A DNA stretch of 64,000 nt from an uncultured Tenacibaculum sp. GTDB lineage: Bacteria > Bacteroidota > Bacteroidia > Flavobacteriales > Flavobacteriaceae. The stretch spans positions 124,001 through 188,000 of the forward strand of contig CANMWK010000011.1 in NCBI GenBank assembly GCA_947501615.1, written 5' to 3'. The notes below the pieces were generated by a model that saw nothing but the letters and a program-made list of their open reading frames with translations, ran no database searches and had not been told where the DNA came from. The translations under genes were made by a program, and so were the position numbers. Every line of letters starts with the position of its first letter. The stretch's first letter is position 1. This document shows, piece after piece, positions 54,271 through 63,105 of the stretch.

Positions 54271-56163
54271 ATGATGAAATACATTAGAAATAAGAAGATT
54301 AACGTAAAAGATGACACGTTAGCAGGTATTACAGTTTCCTTAGCTATGATACCTGAAGTAGTGGCTTTTGCATTCGTTGCTCAAATTAGTCCTATTGTTG
54401 CACTCTTTGGTGCTTTTGTTATAGGATTAATCGCTGCTCTTTTTGGAGGAAGGCCAGGGTTAATTTCTGGGGCAGCAGGAGCAGTTGCTGTAATCTTTGT
54501 GAATATGATTCAAGAAGGTCATGCGAAAGGACTTTTATTTGATCAACCTGTAGAAAACATGGGGTATTTTTATCTATTAGCAGCTGTGGTGTTAATGGGA
54601 ATTATACAAGTGTTGGCAGGAGTCTTTAAACTAGGAAAGTTTGTGCGTTTAATTCCTCATCCAGTTATGATGGGATTTGTAAACGGATTGGCTATTGTAA
54701 TCTTCATGGCTCAATTGGGTATGTTTAAAGAACATGTGAAGAATGTGTATGGAGAAAACAAAAGAGAAACAATTTCTAAAGAGTTAGTGTATCATGTAGA
54801 AAATAACCAAGTTAAAGATTTAGCTTCAAATACAGTTTTATTTACCATCAACAATAATGCTGTAGTTAATGCAAATACAAACAAAGAGGCATTTCTAATT
54901 TCAAACGGACAAGTGTTTGATGTGAATACTAAAAAAGTTGTTTTTAATAGTACTGATGATGGTTTTTACTCAGTAAAAGATCATGGAGTTGTAAAAGAGG
55001 TAATGCAAGGAAAAAACCTGTATACAATGATTGCTTTAGTGTTGCTTACGATGTTGATTGTTTGGGGTTTACCAAAACTAACTAAAAAAGTACCAGCAGC
55101 TTTAACGGCTATTTTAATTGTTTCACTAGTCGTAATTTTAGGTGGTATTAATTCTATAAATGTTGGTGATTTTATTAGAGAAGGTGGAGGAGCTGGTTTA
55201 AATGGTGTTGATGAAATTTCTAAAAAACTAAATATTTTCGATTTATGGAGTCATCTTCCATTTAATTTAGATACTTTAAAATTTATTGCGCCATATGCAT
55301 TTTTGGCTGCTTCGGTAGGTTTAATTGAAACTTTAATGACAATGAACCTTGTAGATGAGCTAACAGATTCTAGAGGTAATGGAAATAAAGAATGTGTTGC
55401 GCAAGGAGCTGGTAATATTTTAAGTGGAATGTTTGGTGGTACTGGTGGTTGCGGTATGATCGGGCAAACAGTAATTAATATTAATGCTGGTGGTAGAGGA
55501 AGACTTTCTGGTGTTGCCATGGCAGTAACACTTTTAGTATTCATATTATTTGCAGATAAATATATAGAGCAAGTACCAATTGCAGCTTTAGTAGGAGTAA
55601 TGTTTATGATGGTCATTGAAACATTTGCTTGGTCTAGTTTTAGAATTATGAAGAAAATACCAAAATCAGATGCTTTTGTTTTAATTATAGTTTCTGCAGT
55701 TACTGTTTTCTTTGATTTAGCTATTGCTGTTTTTGTTGGTGTTATTATTTCTGCATTATCTTTTTCTTGGGAAAATGCGAAAAGAATTAGAGCACGTAAG
55801 CGTATGCGTGAAGATGGAACAAAAGTTTATGAGATTTGGGGCCCATTATTCTTCGGAAGTATTTCTTCTTTTAATGAAAAATTTGATATTAAAAATGATC
55901 CACAAAATGTTGAAATTGATTTTGTTGAAAGTAGAGTGTCAGATCATTCAGCTTTAGAAGCATTATTTGTACTTGTAGAGAAGTATCAAGCAGCTGGAAA
56001 ATCGATTAAATTAAAGCATTTAAATGAAGATTCTAAAGTGTTAATGTATAAGGCTAGTGATAAGTTTCATGATGTTATTATTGAAGATGTAGATGATCCT
56101 CGTTATCATTTAGCGGAAAATCCTGAAGCTTTTCCTAAATCGTTACACGAATATAAGTTTTAA
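54271..56163 (+). CDS. SulP-family anion transporter with loop insertion and STAS domain
   Basis: A 630-residue SulP (SLC26-like) transporter for sulfate, bicarbonate or similar anions. The conserved TM core starts GITVSLAMIPEVVAFAFVAQ, with GGRPGLISGAAGAVAVIFVN and later MIGQTVININAGGRGRLSG. A cytosolic STAS domain (about 525-610, VEIDFVESRVSDHSALEALF) closes it. Residues about 155-250 are an unusual hydrophilic, Asn/Val-rich insert between membrane helices (NNNAVVNANTNKEAFLISNG) that looks like beta-rich repeats. No partner carbonic anhydrase is adjacent. Confidence 0.88.
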   Translation: MMKYIRNKKINVKDDTLAGITVSLAMIPEVVAFAFVAQISPIVALFGAFVIGLIAALFGGRPGLISGAAGAVAVIFVNMIQEGHAKGLLFDQPVENMGYFYLLAAVVLMGIIQVLAGVFKLGKFVRLIPHPVMMGFVNGLAIVIFMAQLGMFKEHVKNVYGENKRETISKELVYHVENNQVKDLASNTVLFTINNNAVVNANTNKEAFLISNGQVFDVNTKKVVFNSTDDGFYSVKDHGVVKEVMQGKNLYTMIALVLLTMLIVWGLPKLTKKVPAALTAILIVSLVVILGGINSINVGDFIREGGGAGLNGVDEISKKLNIFDLWSHLPFNLDTLKFIAPYAFLAASVGLIETLMTMNLVDELTDSRGNGNKECVAQGAGNILSGMFGGTGGCGMIGQTVININAGGRGRLSGVAMAVTLLVFILFADKYIEQVPIAALVGVMFMMVIETFAWSSFRIMKKIPKSDAFVLIIVSAVTVFFDLAIAVFVGVIISALSFSWENAKRIRARKRMREDGTKVYEIWGPLFFGSISSFNEKFDIKNDPQNVEIDFVESRVSDHSALEALFVLVEKYQAAGKSIKLKHLNEDSKVLMYKASDKFHDVIIEDVDDPRYHLAENPEAFPKSLHEYKF

Positions 56164-56213
56164 AGAGAATACTTAGTTAGTATTAAGTATTGAATGAAAA
56201 AAAATAAAGTTAT

Positions 56214-56247
56214 AAAGTCCAAAATTGAGTTTTTCATTTTGGACTTT
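56214..56247 (+). terminator. Rho-independent terminator of the SulP gene
   Basis: AAAGTCCAAAA/TTTTGGACTTT stem, 12-nt loop, then T-run. The rest of the 217-bp gap to the LytTR gene shows nothing further. Confidence 0.88.
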
Positions 56248-56380
56248 TTTTTGGGGAAACAATCAGTGCATATAAAAATTGTTAAAAGATAATTTCATGT
56301 TAGGTTGAGTGGAGTAGAGATCTAATACAATTTACACGAAATTTTAACCGTAAATTATATAAGACAAAACGATTGAAAAA

Positions 56381-57094
56381 TCATCTTTTAAATGTTGCTA
56401 AAAAACTAGTAACTTCATCACGATAACTTACCCCAATGGGGACTTCTACAGTTTCTATTTCAATATTATGAGTAGAAAAAGCCGTTATTTTTTCTTTGTT
56501 TATTAGATAGGATCGATGTACGCGTAAAAAATCCTTGCTTTTGAGTTCTTGTTCAATATCACTTATCTTATATTTAGCTACAATACGTTTTTTATGTATT
56601 AAATGAAGTTTAATATAATCTTTTAAACTTTCAATGTATAAAATGTCGTTTATAAAAACTTTATGATGTTTGTTGCCAGATTTTATAAAGATGAATTCAT
56701 TAATGGGTTTTTGAACTTCAGTAATAGAATTACTAGGTTTATAGTTTCTCAATAGCTTATCCACAGCTTTTAAAAAGCGTTCAAAAGTGATAGGTTTTAA
56801 TAAATAATCTATAACTTCTAAGTCGTAGCTTTCTGTAGCATAATCTCTGTAAGCGGTAGTTAAAATAGTTTTTGGGGGATTTTTTAATGTTTTTAAAAAA
56901 TCAATACCTGTAAGATGTGGCATTTTTATATCTAAAAATAGGATGTCTATTTTTTTAGTATTCAATTTTTCAAAAGCTTTTATAGCACTATTACAAGTGG
57001 CTACAACTTCTAAAGAATCAATTTTAGCAATATGATTTTCTAGTAATTTTATAGCTAAAGGTTCATCATCTACAAGTAAACACTTTAAGGTCAT
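56381..57094 (-). CDS. LytTR-family response regulator
   Basis: A 237-residue regulator: receiver domain (1-120, CLLVDDEPLAIKLLENHI, phospho-Asp55 in ILFLDIKMPHLTG, Lys in YLLKPITFERFL) and a C-terminal LytTR DNA-binding domain (about 140-237, IFIKSGNKHHKVFINDILYI, KSKDFLRVHRSYLINKEKIT). LytTR domains bind pairs or triples of short direct boxes. Candidate boxes at 58220-58308 and 60437-60525 fit. It lies 3 bp downstream of its kinase gene, in the same operon. Confidence 0.95.
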   Translation of the reverse strand: MTLKCLLVDDEPLAIKLLENHIAKIDSLEVVATCNSAIKAFEKLNTKKIDILFLDIKMPHLTGIDFLKTLKNPPKTILTTAYRDYATESYDLEVIDYLLKPITFERFLKAVDKLLRNYKPSNSITEVQKPINEFIFIKSGNKHHKVFINDILYIESLKDYIKLHLIHKKRIVAKYKISDIEQELKSKDFLRVHRSYLINKEKITAFSTHNIEIETVEVPIGVSYRDEVTSFLATFKR

Positions 57095-57097
57095 ATG

Positions 57098-58201
57098 TTA
57101 TTGATTAATAGTTAAAGTAACACTAAAATTATCTGATGTTTGCTGAATATCTAAATTATAGCCTGTTCCATAAATCAAATCTAATTGTTTTTTTATATTT
57201 AGTAATCCGATGGATTTTTTATTTTGATGCTGATAGTATTTAGAAACAGAATTATCGATACAAAATACAAGTGTTTTTTCTGAACTTTCTACAGAAATAG
57301 CTATAGTTGGAGAACCATCATCTTCACCAGCGCCATGTTTAAATGCATTTTCAACCAAAGATAAGAGTATTAGTGGAGGAACTTCAGTTTCGTTAGTAAT
57401 ATTAGTAGTTACAGATACTTGTAAACGCTCGTCGTAGCGTAATTTTTCGAGTTCAATATAATTTTCAATCAAAGTAAGTTCGCTTTGTAACGAGATAAAT
57501 TTAGAATCACTTTTGTATAAAATTTGATCTAAAATTTCTGATAGCTTGGCTATAGAGCTAGATGTTTTTGGAGAATTTACTATAGATAATGAGTATATAT
57601 TATTTAATGTATTGAATAAAAAATGTGGATTTAATTGTCCTTTTAATGTTTTTAATTCTATTTCAGCCTTTTCTTTGGCGAGCTTTAGTTTTTTTTCTTT
57701 TTCCTTTTCTTCGTTCAGAAAAAACTTAACAGCAATAAAAATAAAACTAGTAGGTATAATATTGGGAATGTATTTTTTAAATAACCATGCAAAATGAGTA
57801 AATATTTCTAAAATAGGTTCTTGTCTAAAGGGACCATCTATAGTTAAAGGTTCTGCAACATATACAATAAGAATTCTACTAATAACAGCTAAAAAATAGA
57901 TAACCAAGCAAAAAAGGAGGAGCGCTAAAACATATCTTTTTCTTTTTACGTACTTAGGTACTAAAAAATAAACAATAAAATAAGAAGCCGCTATTTTGGT
58001 TAAGAAACCACAGGTATTGTAAATTAACTCGTCCTTAATTCCAAAATTAAGATCTTGATCGTTAAGTACAATTAAATCTTGAAGGATGGATAAAGAGAAT
58101 AGAGTACCCCAAAAAAGGACATGTTTTGCAACTCTATTTTTTCTAAAAAAACCAACAATTGAACTCACTATTTCCATTAGAACAAAAATAAAGGTATTCA
58201 T
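57098..58201 (-). CDS. LytS-type sensor histidine kinase
   Basis: A 367-residue membrane kinase: about four membrane helices (30-165), a Lys/Glu coiled coil, then the His_kinase box LKGQLNPHFLFNTLNNIYSL with His193 and an ATPase domain (LSLVENAFKHGAGEDDGSP). No extracellular sensor domain is visible, so it may sense membrane or envelope state. ATG at 58177 (MEIVSSIVGF) is an alternative start. It pairs with the LytTR regulator and is divergent from the amidohydrolase gene; the first operator box lies 19 bp upstream of this ATG, so autoregulation is plausible. Confidence 0.92.
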   Translation of the reverse strand: MNTFIFVLMEIVSSIVGFFRKNRVAKHVLFWGTLFSLSILQDLIVLNDQDLNFGIKDELIYNTCGFLTKIAASYFIVYFLVPKYVKRKRYVLALLLFCLVIYFLAVISRILIVYVAEPLTIDGPFRQEPILEIFTHFAWLFKKYIPNIIPTSFIFIAVKFFLNEEKEKEKKLKLAKEKAEIELKTLKGQLNPHFLFNTLNNIYSLSIVNSPKTSSSIAKLSEILDQILYKSDSKFISLQSELTLIENYIELEKLRYDERLQVSVTTNITNETEVPPLILLSLVENAFKHGAGEDDGSPTIAISVESSEKTLVFCIDNSVSKYYQHQNKKSIGLLNIKKQLDLIYGTGYNLDIQQTSDNFSVTLTINQ

Positions 58202-58219
58202 AAGATGTTAAGTGTCAAA

Positions 58220-58308
58220 TCGACGAATTTGATCTTTTTTGTCCTTAACTATTTTAAATCGTCGACGAATTTTATTGTTTTTGGCTATTATTGAAAACGT
58301 CGATTAAT
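58220..58308. promoter_or_regulatory. LytTR operator candidate, copy 1 (three TCGAYGAAT-like boxes)
   Basis: TCGACGAAT at 58220-58228 and 58262-58270, then TCGATTAAT at 58300-58308; start-to-start spacing 42 and 38 bp. The complement, ATTCGTCGA, shares TTCGTC with the AlgR (LytTR) core. It lies between the LytTR/LytS operon and the amidohydrolase gene. Confidence 0.65.
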
Positions 58309-58419
58309 TGTAGGTGTTAGTCTACTTGTTTCCTATTGCTTTTCTCTTCGTAGCATCTTTGTTTTGAATTTATAAACAAGATACATGAAAAGAAATTTTT
58401 TTATACTGGTATTACTATT
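58294..58419 (+). repeat. Duplicated leader and signal-peptide segment, copy 1
   Basis: From AAAACGTCGATTAATTG through the ATG at 58385 and the first dozen codons (MKRNFFIL), nearly identical to 60511-60635. Only a few mismatches and one 1-nt indel before the ATG. Confidence 0.85.
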
Positions 58420-60256
58420 GCTGGCATCGTTGGCAATATCACAAATAGAAGTGCGTAGAAAAATAATTAATGATAATTTTAATCCGTTTTATGATTTAGC
58501 AATTCAAAACGTAACTGTTTTTGAAAGTGAAAAACAAGAGATTTTAAAACATAAAACCATTCTTATTAAACAAGATACCATTGTAGCTATAGTTAATGCA
58601 GATAATAAAATAGATGCGAGAGTGATCATTGAAGGAAGAGGTAGATTGGTAACTTCTGGTTTTATTGATACCCATGTTCATTTACATCAAATGTTAAGTG
58701 TGTCTCCTAAAAATTTACCCAAAAAACTAGATCATACGTATAGAAAAAAGTTGTCAGAAAAAATATTATCCTACGGAACAACTACTGTTTTAGATATGGG
58801 ACAACCAGAAAGTTGGATGCCAGAAACAATAGATTGGCAAAAAGAAGCTTCTCCAAATTATCCTAATTATTTTATTACAGGAGCAGCCATGATTTCAAAA
58901 GGAAATAACCCAGCTTTTCATCATGTAGAAGTAGAAAATCCTGTTGAAAAAGTTAGCCAATATGATAGTATAGGGAATAATTATATTAAGCTGTATTCTA
59001 GGTTAAAAGCTGATGATATGGCTAGTGTAGTTAAAGAAGCAACTAAAAGAGGAATGCGCATGTATGCGCATACAGAAGGAATTGGAAAGGTAACAATTTC
59101 TGAAGCTATGGAAATGGGAGTAAAACATTTTGAGCATTTTTTTACCATATTACCAAGTATTTTAGATTATAGTGTGCATTGGGATTTAATGGAGAAACGA
59201 TTTGGATTGAATCCATACAATCATATTGATGATTGGTCTGCTTACATGCTTTTTTTCTTTGAATATATTAAAGAAAAACCTGAATTAGAAGAGAAACTAC
59301 TCCAATTGTTAGATAGAATGGCAGCACATAATGCAACCATAAGCACAACAATTCATGTGTTAGCAGCTGCAGCAGAAGAAACTGCTTTTTTCTCATCTTT
59401 CAATCATTTTCCTGTTAGAGATAAACCTCATTTTCCTGATTATACTTCAGTACAAAAATTAGCAATAAAAAAAGCATTAAAAACAATGTTAATGTATTTG
59501 AAAATAGCACATGATAAAGGTATTGAGATAAGAATTGGTACAGATAACAGAGAAGTAGGTAGGTCTATGATTTCTGAATTTATGTTGCTTTATAAAGCAG
59601 GTTTTTCTGTAGAAGATATTTTACAAATAGCAACATGGAATGGAGCAAAAGCTATGCGTTTAGAGGATGATTTAGGAACAGTTAAACCTGGCTACAAAGC
59701 AGACTTGGTACTATTTGATAAAAATCCGTTTGACAATCATGAAAATTTTAATGCAAAAAAAACAATTATAAAAGGGGGGAAAGTATTTACACCAAAGCCT
59801 AGTGTTGTTTCTTATACGATAGGTGTTATAGAAAAAGAAGGTGTTGTTAAAGCTATGGAAATTATTGATGTTAATATAGTCGATTATGAAGTATTCGAAT
59901 TACTTGAAATAGGGTATCATTTCCTAAGTATAGGAAAAGTCAAAGATGGAGAAACAATCTTAAATTTCATTATGAAAAAGTTTCCTGATTTTCAAGAAGT
60001 GTATGTTGAAATAGCTTTGGCAAGAATTGGTAGTGCCTTAATGAGTCAAAATTTGACCACTGAATCAGTTGCTATTTTTGAACTCATTACTGAAAAATTT
60101 CCTAAATCCTTTCTAGCATTCAATTATTTAGGGCAGGTATATGCTATAACAGGTAAACATAAAGATGCGATTATAGTATATAAAAAAGCGATAGCATTAA
60201 ATCCAAAGAATAAATTCGGGATAGCGCAACTTAAAAAATTAGAAATGAAAAAGTAA
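58385..60256 (+). CDS. Exported amidohydrolase with C-terminal TPR repeats
   Basis: A 623-residue exported protein: signal peptide MKRNFFILVLLLLASLAISQ, then an amidohydrolase-superfamily barrel (about 40-450) with the metal motif GFIDTHVHLH (His97, His99), later HTEG and HFEHF, and Asp about 386 in RIGTDNREVGRSMI, then NGAKAMRLEDDLGTVKPGYK. Residues about 510-620 are two or three TPR-like helices (KHKDAIIVYKKAIALNPKNK). This imidazolonepropionase/prolidase-like branch cleaves C-N bonds; the substrate is unknown. It shares a regulatory and signal segment with the TonB receptor downstream. Confidence 0.85.
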   Translation: MKRNFFILVLLLLASLAISQIEVRRKIINDNFNPFYDLAIQNVTVFESEKQEILKHKTILIKQDTIVAIVNADNKIDARVIIEGRGRLVTSGFIDTHVHLHQMLSVSPKNLPKKLDHTYRKKLSEKILSYGTTTVLDMGQPESWMPETIDWQKEASPNYPNYFITGAAMISKGNNPAFHHVEVENPVEKVSQYDSIGNNYIKLYSRLKADDMASVVKEATKRGMRMYAHTEGIGKVTISEAMEMGVKHFEHFFTILPSILDYSVHWDLMEKRFGLNPYNHIDDWSAYMLFFFEYIKEKPELEEKLLQLLDRMAAHNATISTTIHVLAAAAEETAFFSSFNHFPVRDKPHFPDYTSVQKLAIKKALKTMLMYLKIAHDKGIEIRIGTDNREVGRSMISEFMLLYKAGFSVEDILQIATWNGAKAMRLEDDLGTVKPGYKADLVLFDKNPFDNHENFNAKKTIIKGGKVFTPKPSVVSYTIGVIEKEGVVKAMEIIDVNIVDYEVFELLEIGYHFLSIGKVKDGETILNFIMKKFPDFQEVYVEIALARIGSALMSQNLTTESVAIFELITEKFPKSFLAFNYLGQVYAITGKHKDAIIVYKKAIALNPKNKFGIAQLKKLEMKK

Positions 60257-60390
60257 CTATAAATAACAAGACCAAAGTTAATTTTAGTTGCAGATTTATG
60301 TGTAAGAGTTTGGTTGATAGCTCTTAAGTTTATGTATTTTAAGGTTTTAACTATATGTCTCGTACTCCATTACATCGATATAGCACATTA

Positions 60391-60413
60391 AAAGTCTCAA
60401 TTTCTGAGGCTTT
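60391..60413 (+). terminator. Rho-independent terminator of the amidohydrolase gene
   Basis: AAAGTCTCA/TGAGGCTTT (one T-G wobble), 5-nt loop, T-run. It separates the two duplicated regulatory regions, so the TonB receptor needs its own promoter. The remainder of 60257-60600 is the copied operator and leader. Confidence 0.75.
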
Positions 60414-60436
60414 TTTTGTTTGGTTACTATATTCTA

Positions 60437-60525
60437 TCGACGAATTAAAGCTTTTGTATCCTTAGTTATTATAAATCATCGATGAATTTTTAAGGGTTGA
60501 ATCCTACATTAAAACGTCGATTAAT
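60437..60525. promoter_or_regulatory. LytTR operator candidate, copy 2
   Basis: TCGACGAAT at 60437-60445, TCGATGAAT at 60479-60487 and TCGATTAAT at 60517-60525; spacing 42 and 38 bp, identical to copy 1, although sequence between boxes has diverged. It lies upstream of the TonB receptor. Confidence 0.65.
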
Positions 60526-60635
60526 TGTAGGTGTTAGTCTACTTGTTTCCTATTTCTTTTCTCTTCATAGCATCTTTGTTTTGAATTTAAAACAATACCC
60601 ATGAAAAGAAATTTTTTTATACTGTTATTACTATT
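60511..60635 (+). repeat. Duplicated leader and signal-peptide segment, copy 2
   Basis: Near-identical to 58294-58419, ending in the first dozen codons of the TonB receptor. Confidence 0.85.
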
Positions 60636-62919
60636 ACAAACAACTGTAGTTGTTTCACAAATAAAATTAAAAGGGAAAATAGTTGAGCAAACTACAAATC
60701 AACCTTTAGAATTTGCAACAGTAATCGTTCTAAAACAAAATTCAAAAGAAATAGTTATGGGAGCAACAACAAATACAGCAGGAGAATTTTTATTAAAAAT
60801 ACAACCTAATACTTATGATATAAAAGTTGAGTTTATAGGTTTTCAACCGTATATCCAAAAAGGAATTTTACTTCAAAAAAATACAACGCTACCCAACATC
60901 AAATTACGACAAAGTACAGAACAATTAGATGAAGTTGAAATTGTAGCAGAAAAATCTACTACTGAGTATAAATTAGATAAACGGGTGTTTAATGTAGGAA
61001 AAGACTTATTATCTAAAGGAGGTTCAGCAACAGATATTTTAAATAATGTACCATCGGTTACGGTTGGTATTGAAGGTGGAATTAGTTTACGAGGAAATTC
61101 AAATGTTCGTGTTTTAATTAATGGAAAACCATCTGTACTTACCAATAATAACGGATTGGAACAAATTTCTGCGGAGACCATTGAAAAAGTAGAAGTAATA
61201 ACTAATCCGTCTGCTAAATATGATGCAGAAGGTACTGCAGGTATTTTAAACATCATTTTAAAGAAAAATAAAATAGGAGGATGGAGTAGTTCATTACAAT
61301 TAACCACAGGTCATAGAGCAAATCATGGAATAAATTATAACGCAAATTATAAAACGGAAAAATTCAATTTATTTTCAAACGTAAGATACCGTTATTTGGA
61401 ATTTTTAGGAGATGCTAATTTATTTAGAACTAACTATGAAAATAACATACCAAGTTCGTTTTTAGAGGAAACAATTATTAGGGATAGAAAACGAAATATA
61501 TTTAATTTATATGTAGGTAGCGATTACTATTTTAATGATCAGAATACCACAACATTCAGCTATTTTTATAGAAGAAATACTAATGAAAATGCTGTAGACT
61601 TTACATTTAATTTTTTAGATGAATTTAAAAATTTGGCTAATGTTTTAACTACGACAGAAAAATATAAAGAACCACAAACAGCAAATAGAATAGAATTAAA
61701 TCATGTAAAAACATTTGCTAAAAAAGGACAAAAGTTAACGTTAGATTTTCAATATGATTTTTGGAATGATGATGAAAATGAATTTGTAGAAGAACGAAAT
61801 AATAATACAATAACCACTTTACAAAGTAGAGATATTGAAAGTAGTCATGATTTTTTATTTCAAACAGATTTTAAACTTCCGCTTGCAAAAAAAACGCATT
61901 TAGAACTAGGTTTAAAAGGAGAAATTAGAAATATTGATAGTGATTATAAAGTTTGGGATAATGAGATGCTTGTAGATAGTTTGGATAATTTATTACGATA
62001 TAAAGAACGAATTTATGGTGCATATATTCAATATGGAAACAGAAAAAATAAACTACAATATTTAATAGGGGTACGTGCAGAACATTCCAATACAGGAAGT
62101 ACAGATCGAAAGAATGAGTTCACAACTAGTAAGCGTTACACAGATCTATTTCCAACATTACACTTAACATATAGTTTTAATCCCAAAACAAATATGCAGC
62201 TTAGTTATAGTAGACGTATTCGTAGACCTAGATTTTGGCAGTTAAATCCGTTTGGGGGAATTGCAGATAGACGTAATATTCGTATCGGAAATCCAGATTT
62301 GAATCCAATGTATACGAATTCTTTTGAAGTTGGTTTTTTAAAGCGTTGGAAAGGTTTTACACTGAATCCGTCTGTATATTATCAAAAAACAGTACAGTTG
62401 TTTGAAACCCAAATTACTTCCAACGGAAATGGGGCTATTATATCAAAACCTATTAATTCTGGGAAAGAAAATAGGTTGGGAGCGGAGTTAGCAATTCAAT
62501 ATTCACCTTTTACATGGTGGCGTTTATCGAACGAATTTAATTTCTATTCCTTTAATCAAAAAGGAATTTATAACTTCAAAGACAATGCTTGGTATACTCG
62601 TTTAAACTCTAATATTAGACTCCCAGAGTTCAATTTGCAAACTAGTTTTGCGTATCAAGGAGAACGTAATAGTGGACAAACATTAGCAAGAGCAATCTAC
62701 AGGGCAGATTTAGGTATGAGTAAAGATTTGTTTCAAGATAAAGCCTCTGTGACAGTAAATGTTCAAAATATTTTCGATTCGCTAGTGCAAGAACAATTTA
62801 TTGTAGGTGAAAATTATGATATAGTAAATAGTCAAAAATTCAGTGGTAGAAGGTTTAGTGTTACATTTACATACCGTTTTAATAGAAGTAAAAAAGATAG
62901 AGACCGTTTACCTGATTAG
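60601..62919 (+). CDS. TonB-dependent outer-membrane receptor with CarboxypepD-like domain
   Basis: A 772-residue outer-membrane protein: signal peptide MKRNFFILLLLLQTTVVVSQ, nearly the same opening as the amidohydrolase; carboxypeptidase-regulatory-like domain (about 22-100, GKIVEQTTNQPLEFATVIVL); plug (LDEVEIVAEKSTTEYKLDKR, GGISLRGNSNVRVLINGKP, EVITNPSAKYDAEGTAGILN) and barrel to the C-terminus (FSGRRFSVTFTYRFNRSKKD). It is a paralogue of 48092-50560, with a shorter N-terminal spacer. Ligand unknown; co-regulation with the amidohydrolase suggests its substrate or product as ligand. Confidence 0.87.
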   Translation: MKRNFFILLLLLQTTVVVSQIKLKGKIVEQTTNQPLEFATVIVLKQNSKEIVMGATTNTAGEFLLKIQPNTYDIKVEFIGFQPYIQKGILLQKNTTLPNIKLRQSTEQLDEVEIVAEKSTTEYKLDKRVFNVGKDLLSKGGSATDILNNVPSVTVGIEGGISLRGNSNVRVLINGKPSVLTNNNGLEQISAETIEKVEVITNPSAKYDAEGTAGILNIILKKNKIGGWSSSLQLTTGHRANHGINYNANYKTEKFNLFSNVRYRYLEFLGDANLFRTNYENNIPSSFLEETIIRDRKRNIFNLYVGSDYYFNDQNTTTFSYFYRRNTNENAVDFTFNFLDEFKNLANVLTTTEKYKEPQTANRIELNHVKTFAKKGQKLTLDFQYDFWNDDENEFVEERNNNTITTLQSRDIESSHDFLFQTDFKLPLAKKTHLELGLKGEIRNIDSDYKVWDNEMLVDSLDNLLRYKERIYGAYIQYGNRKNKLQYLIGVRAEHSNTGSTDRKNEFTTSKRYTDLFPTLHLTYSFNPKTNMQLSYSRRIRRPRFWQLNPFGGIADRRNIRIGNPDLNPMYTNSFEVGFLKRWKGFTLNPSVYYQKTVQLFETQITSNGNGAIISKPINSGKENRLGAELAIQYSPFTWWRLSNEFNFYSFNQKGIYNFKDNAWYTRLNSNIRLPEFNLQTSFAYQGERNSGQTLARAIYRADLGMSKDLFQDKASVTVNVQNIFDSLVQEQFIVGENYDIVNSQKFSGRRFSVTFTYRFNRSKKDRDRLPD

Positions 62920-62928
62920 GGGAGTTTT

Positions 62929-62968
62929 GAAAGTTTTAAACTTTCAAACTTTCAAAGTTTAAAAGTTT
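62929..62968. repeat. Array of CTTT/AAAG octamers with a perfect dyad
   Basis: GAAAGTTT (62929-62936) and AAACTTTC (62938-62945) form a dyad; AAACTTTC recurs at 62946-62953, then CAAAGTTT and AAAAGTTT. It lies 10 bp after the TonB receptor stop and may act as terminator or be a degenerate minisatellite. Confidence 0.6.
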
Positions 62969-63080
62969 AAAAATAAGAAGATAGCGAATCTTTTATAATT
63001 ATTATCGAAGGGAACACGAAACATGATTGTATCTAATTTTTCATTAACCATATCAGTTATTTCTTATGCATGACTTGTGT

Positions 63081-63104
63081 AAAATTCCGTTTTTGCGGAA
63101 TTTT
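63081..63104. terminator. Terminator hairpin
   Basis: AAAATTCCG/CGGAATTTT stem with a 6-nt loop, just after the methyltransferase stop and with a T-run on the plus strand; likely bidirectional. Confidence 0.7.
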
Positions 63105-63105
63105 T

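Noticed and set aside
60355..60465. A 36-codon plus-strand frame starting MSRTPLHRYS.
   Set aside because: It runs through the amidohydrolase terminator and into the first operator box, and has no recognisable similarity.
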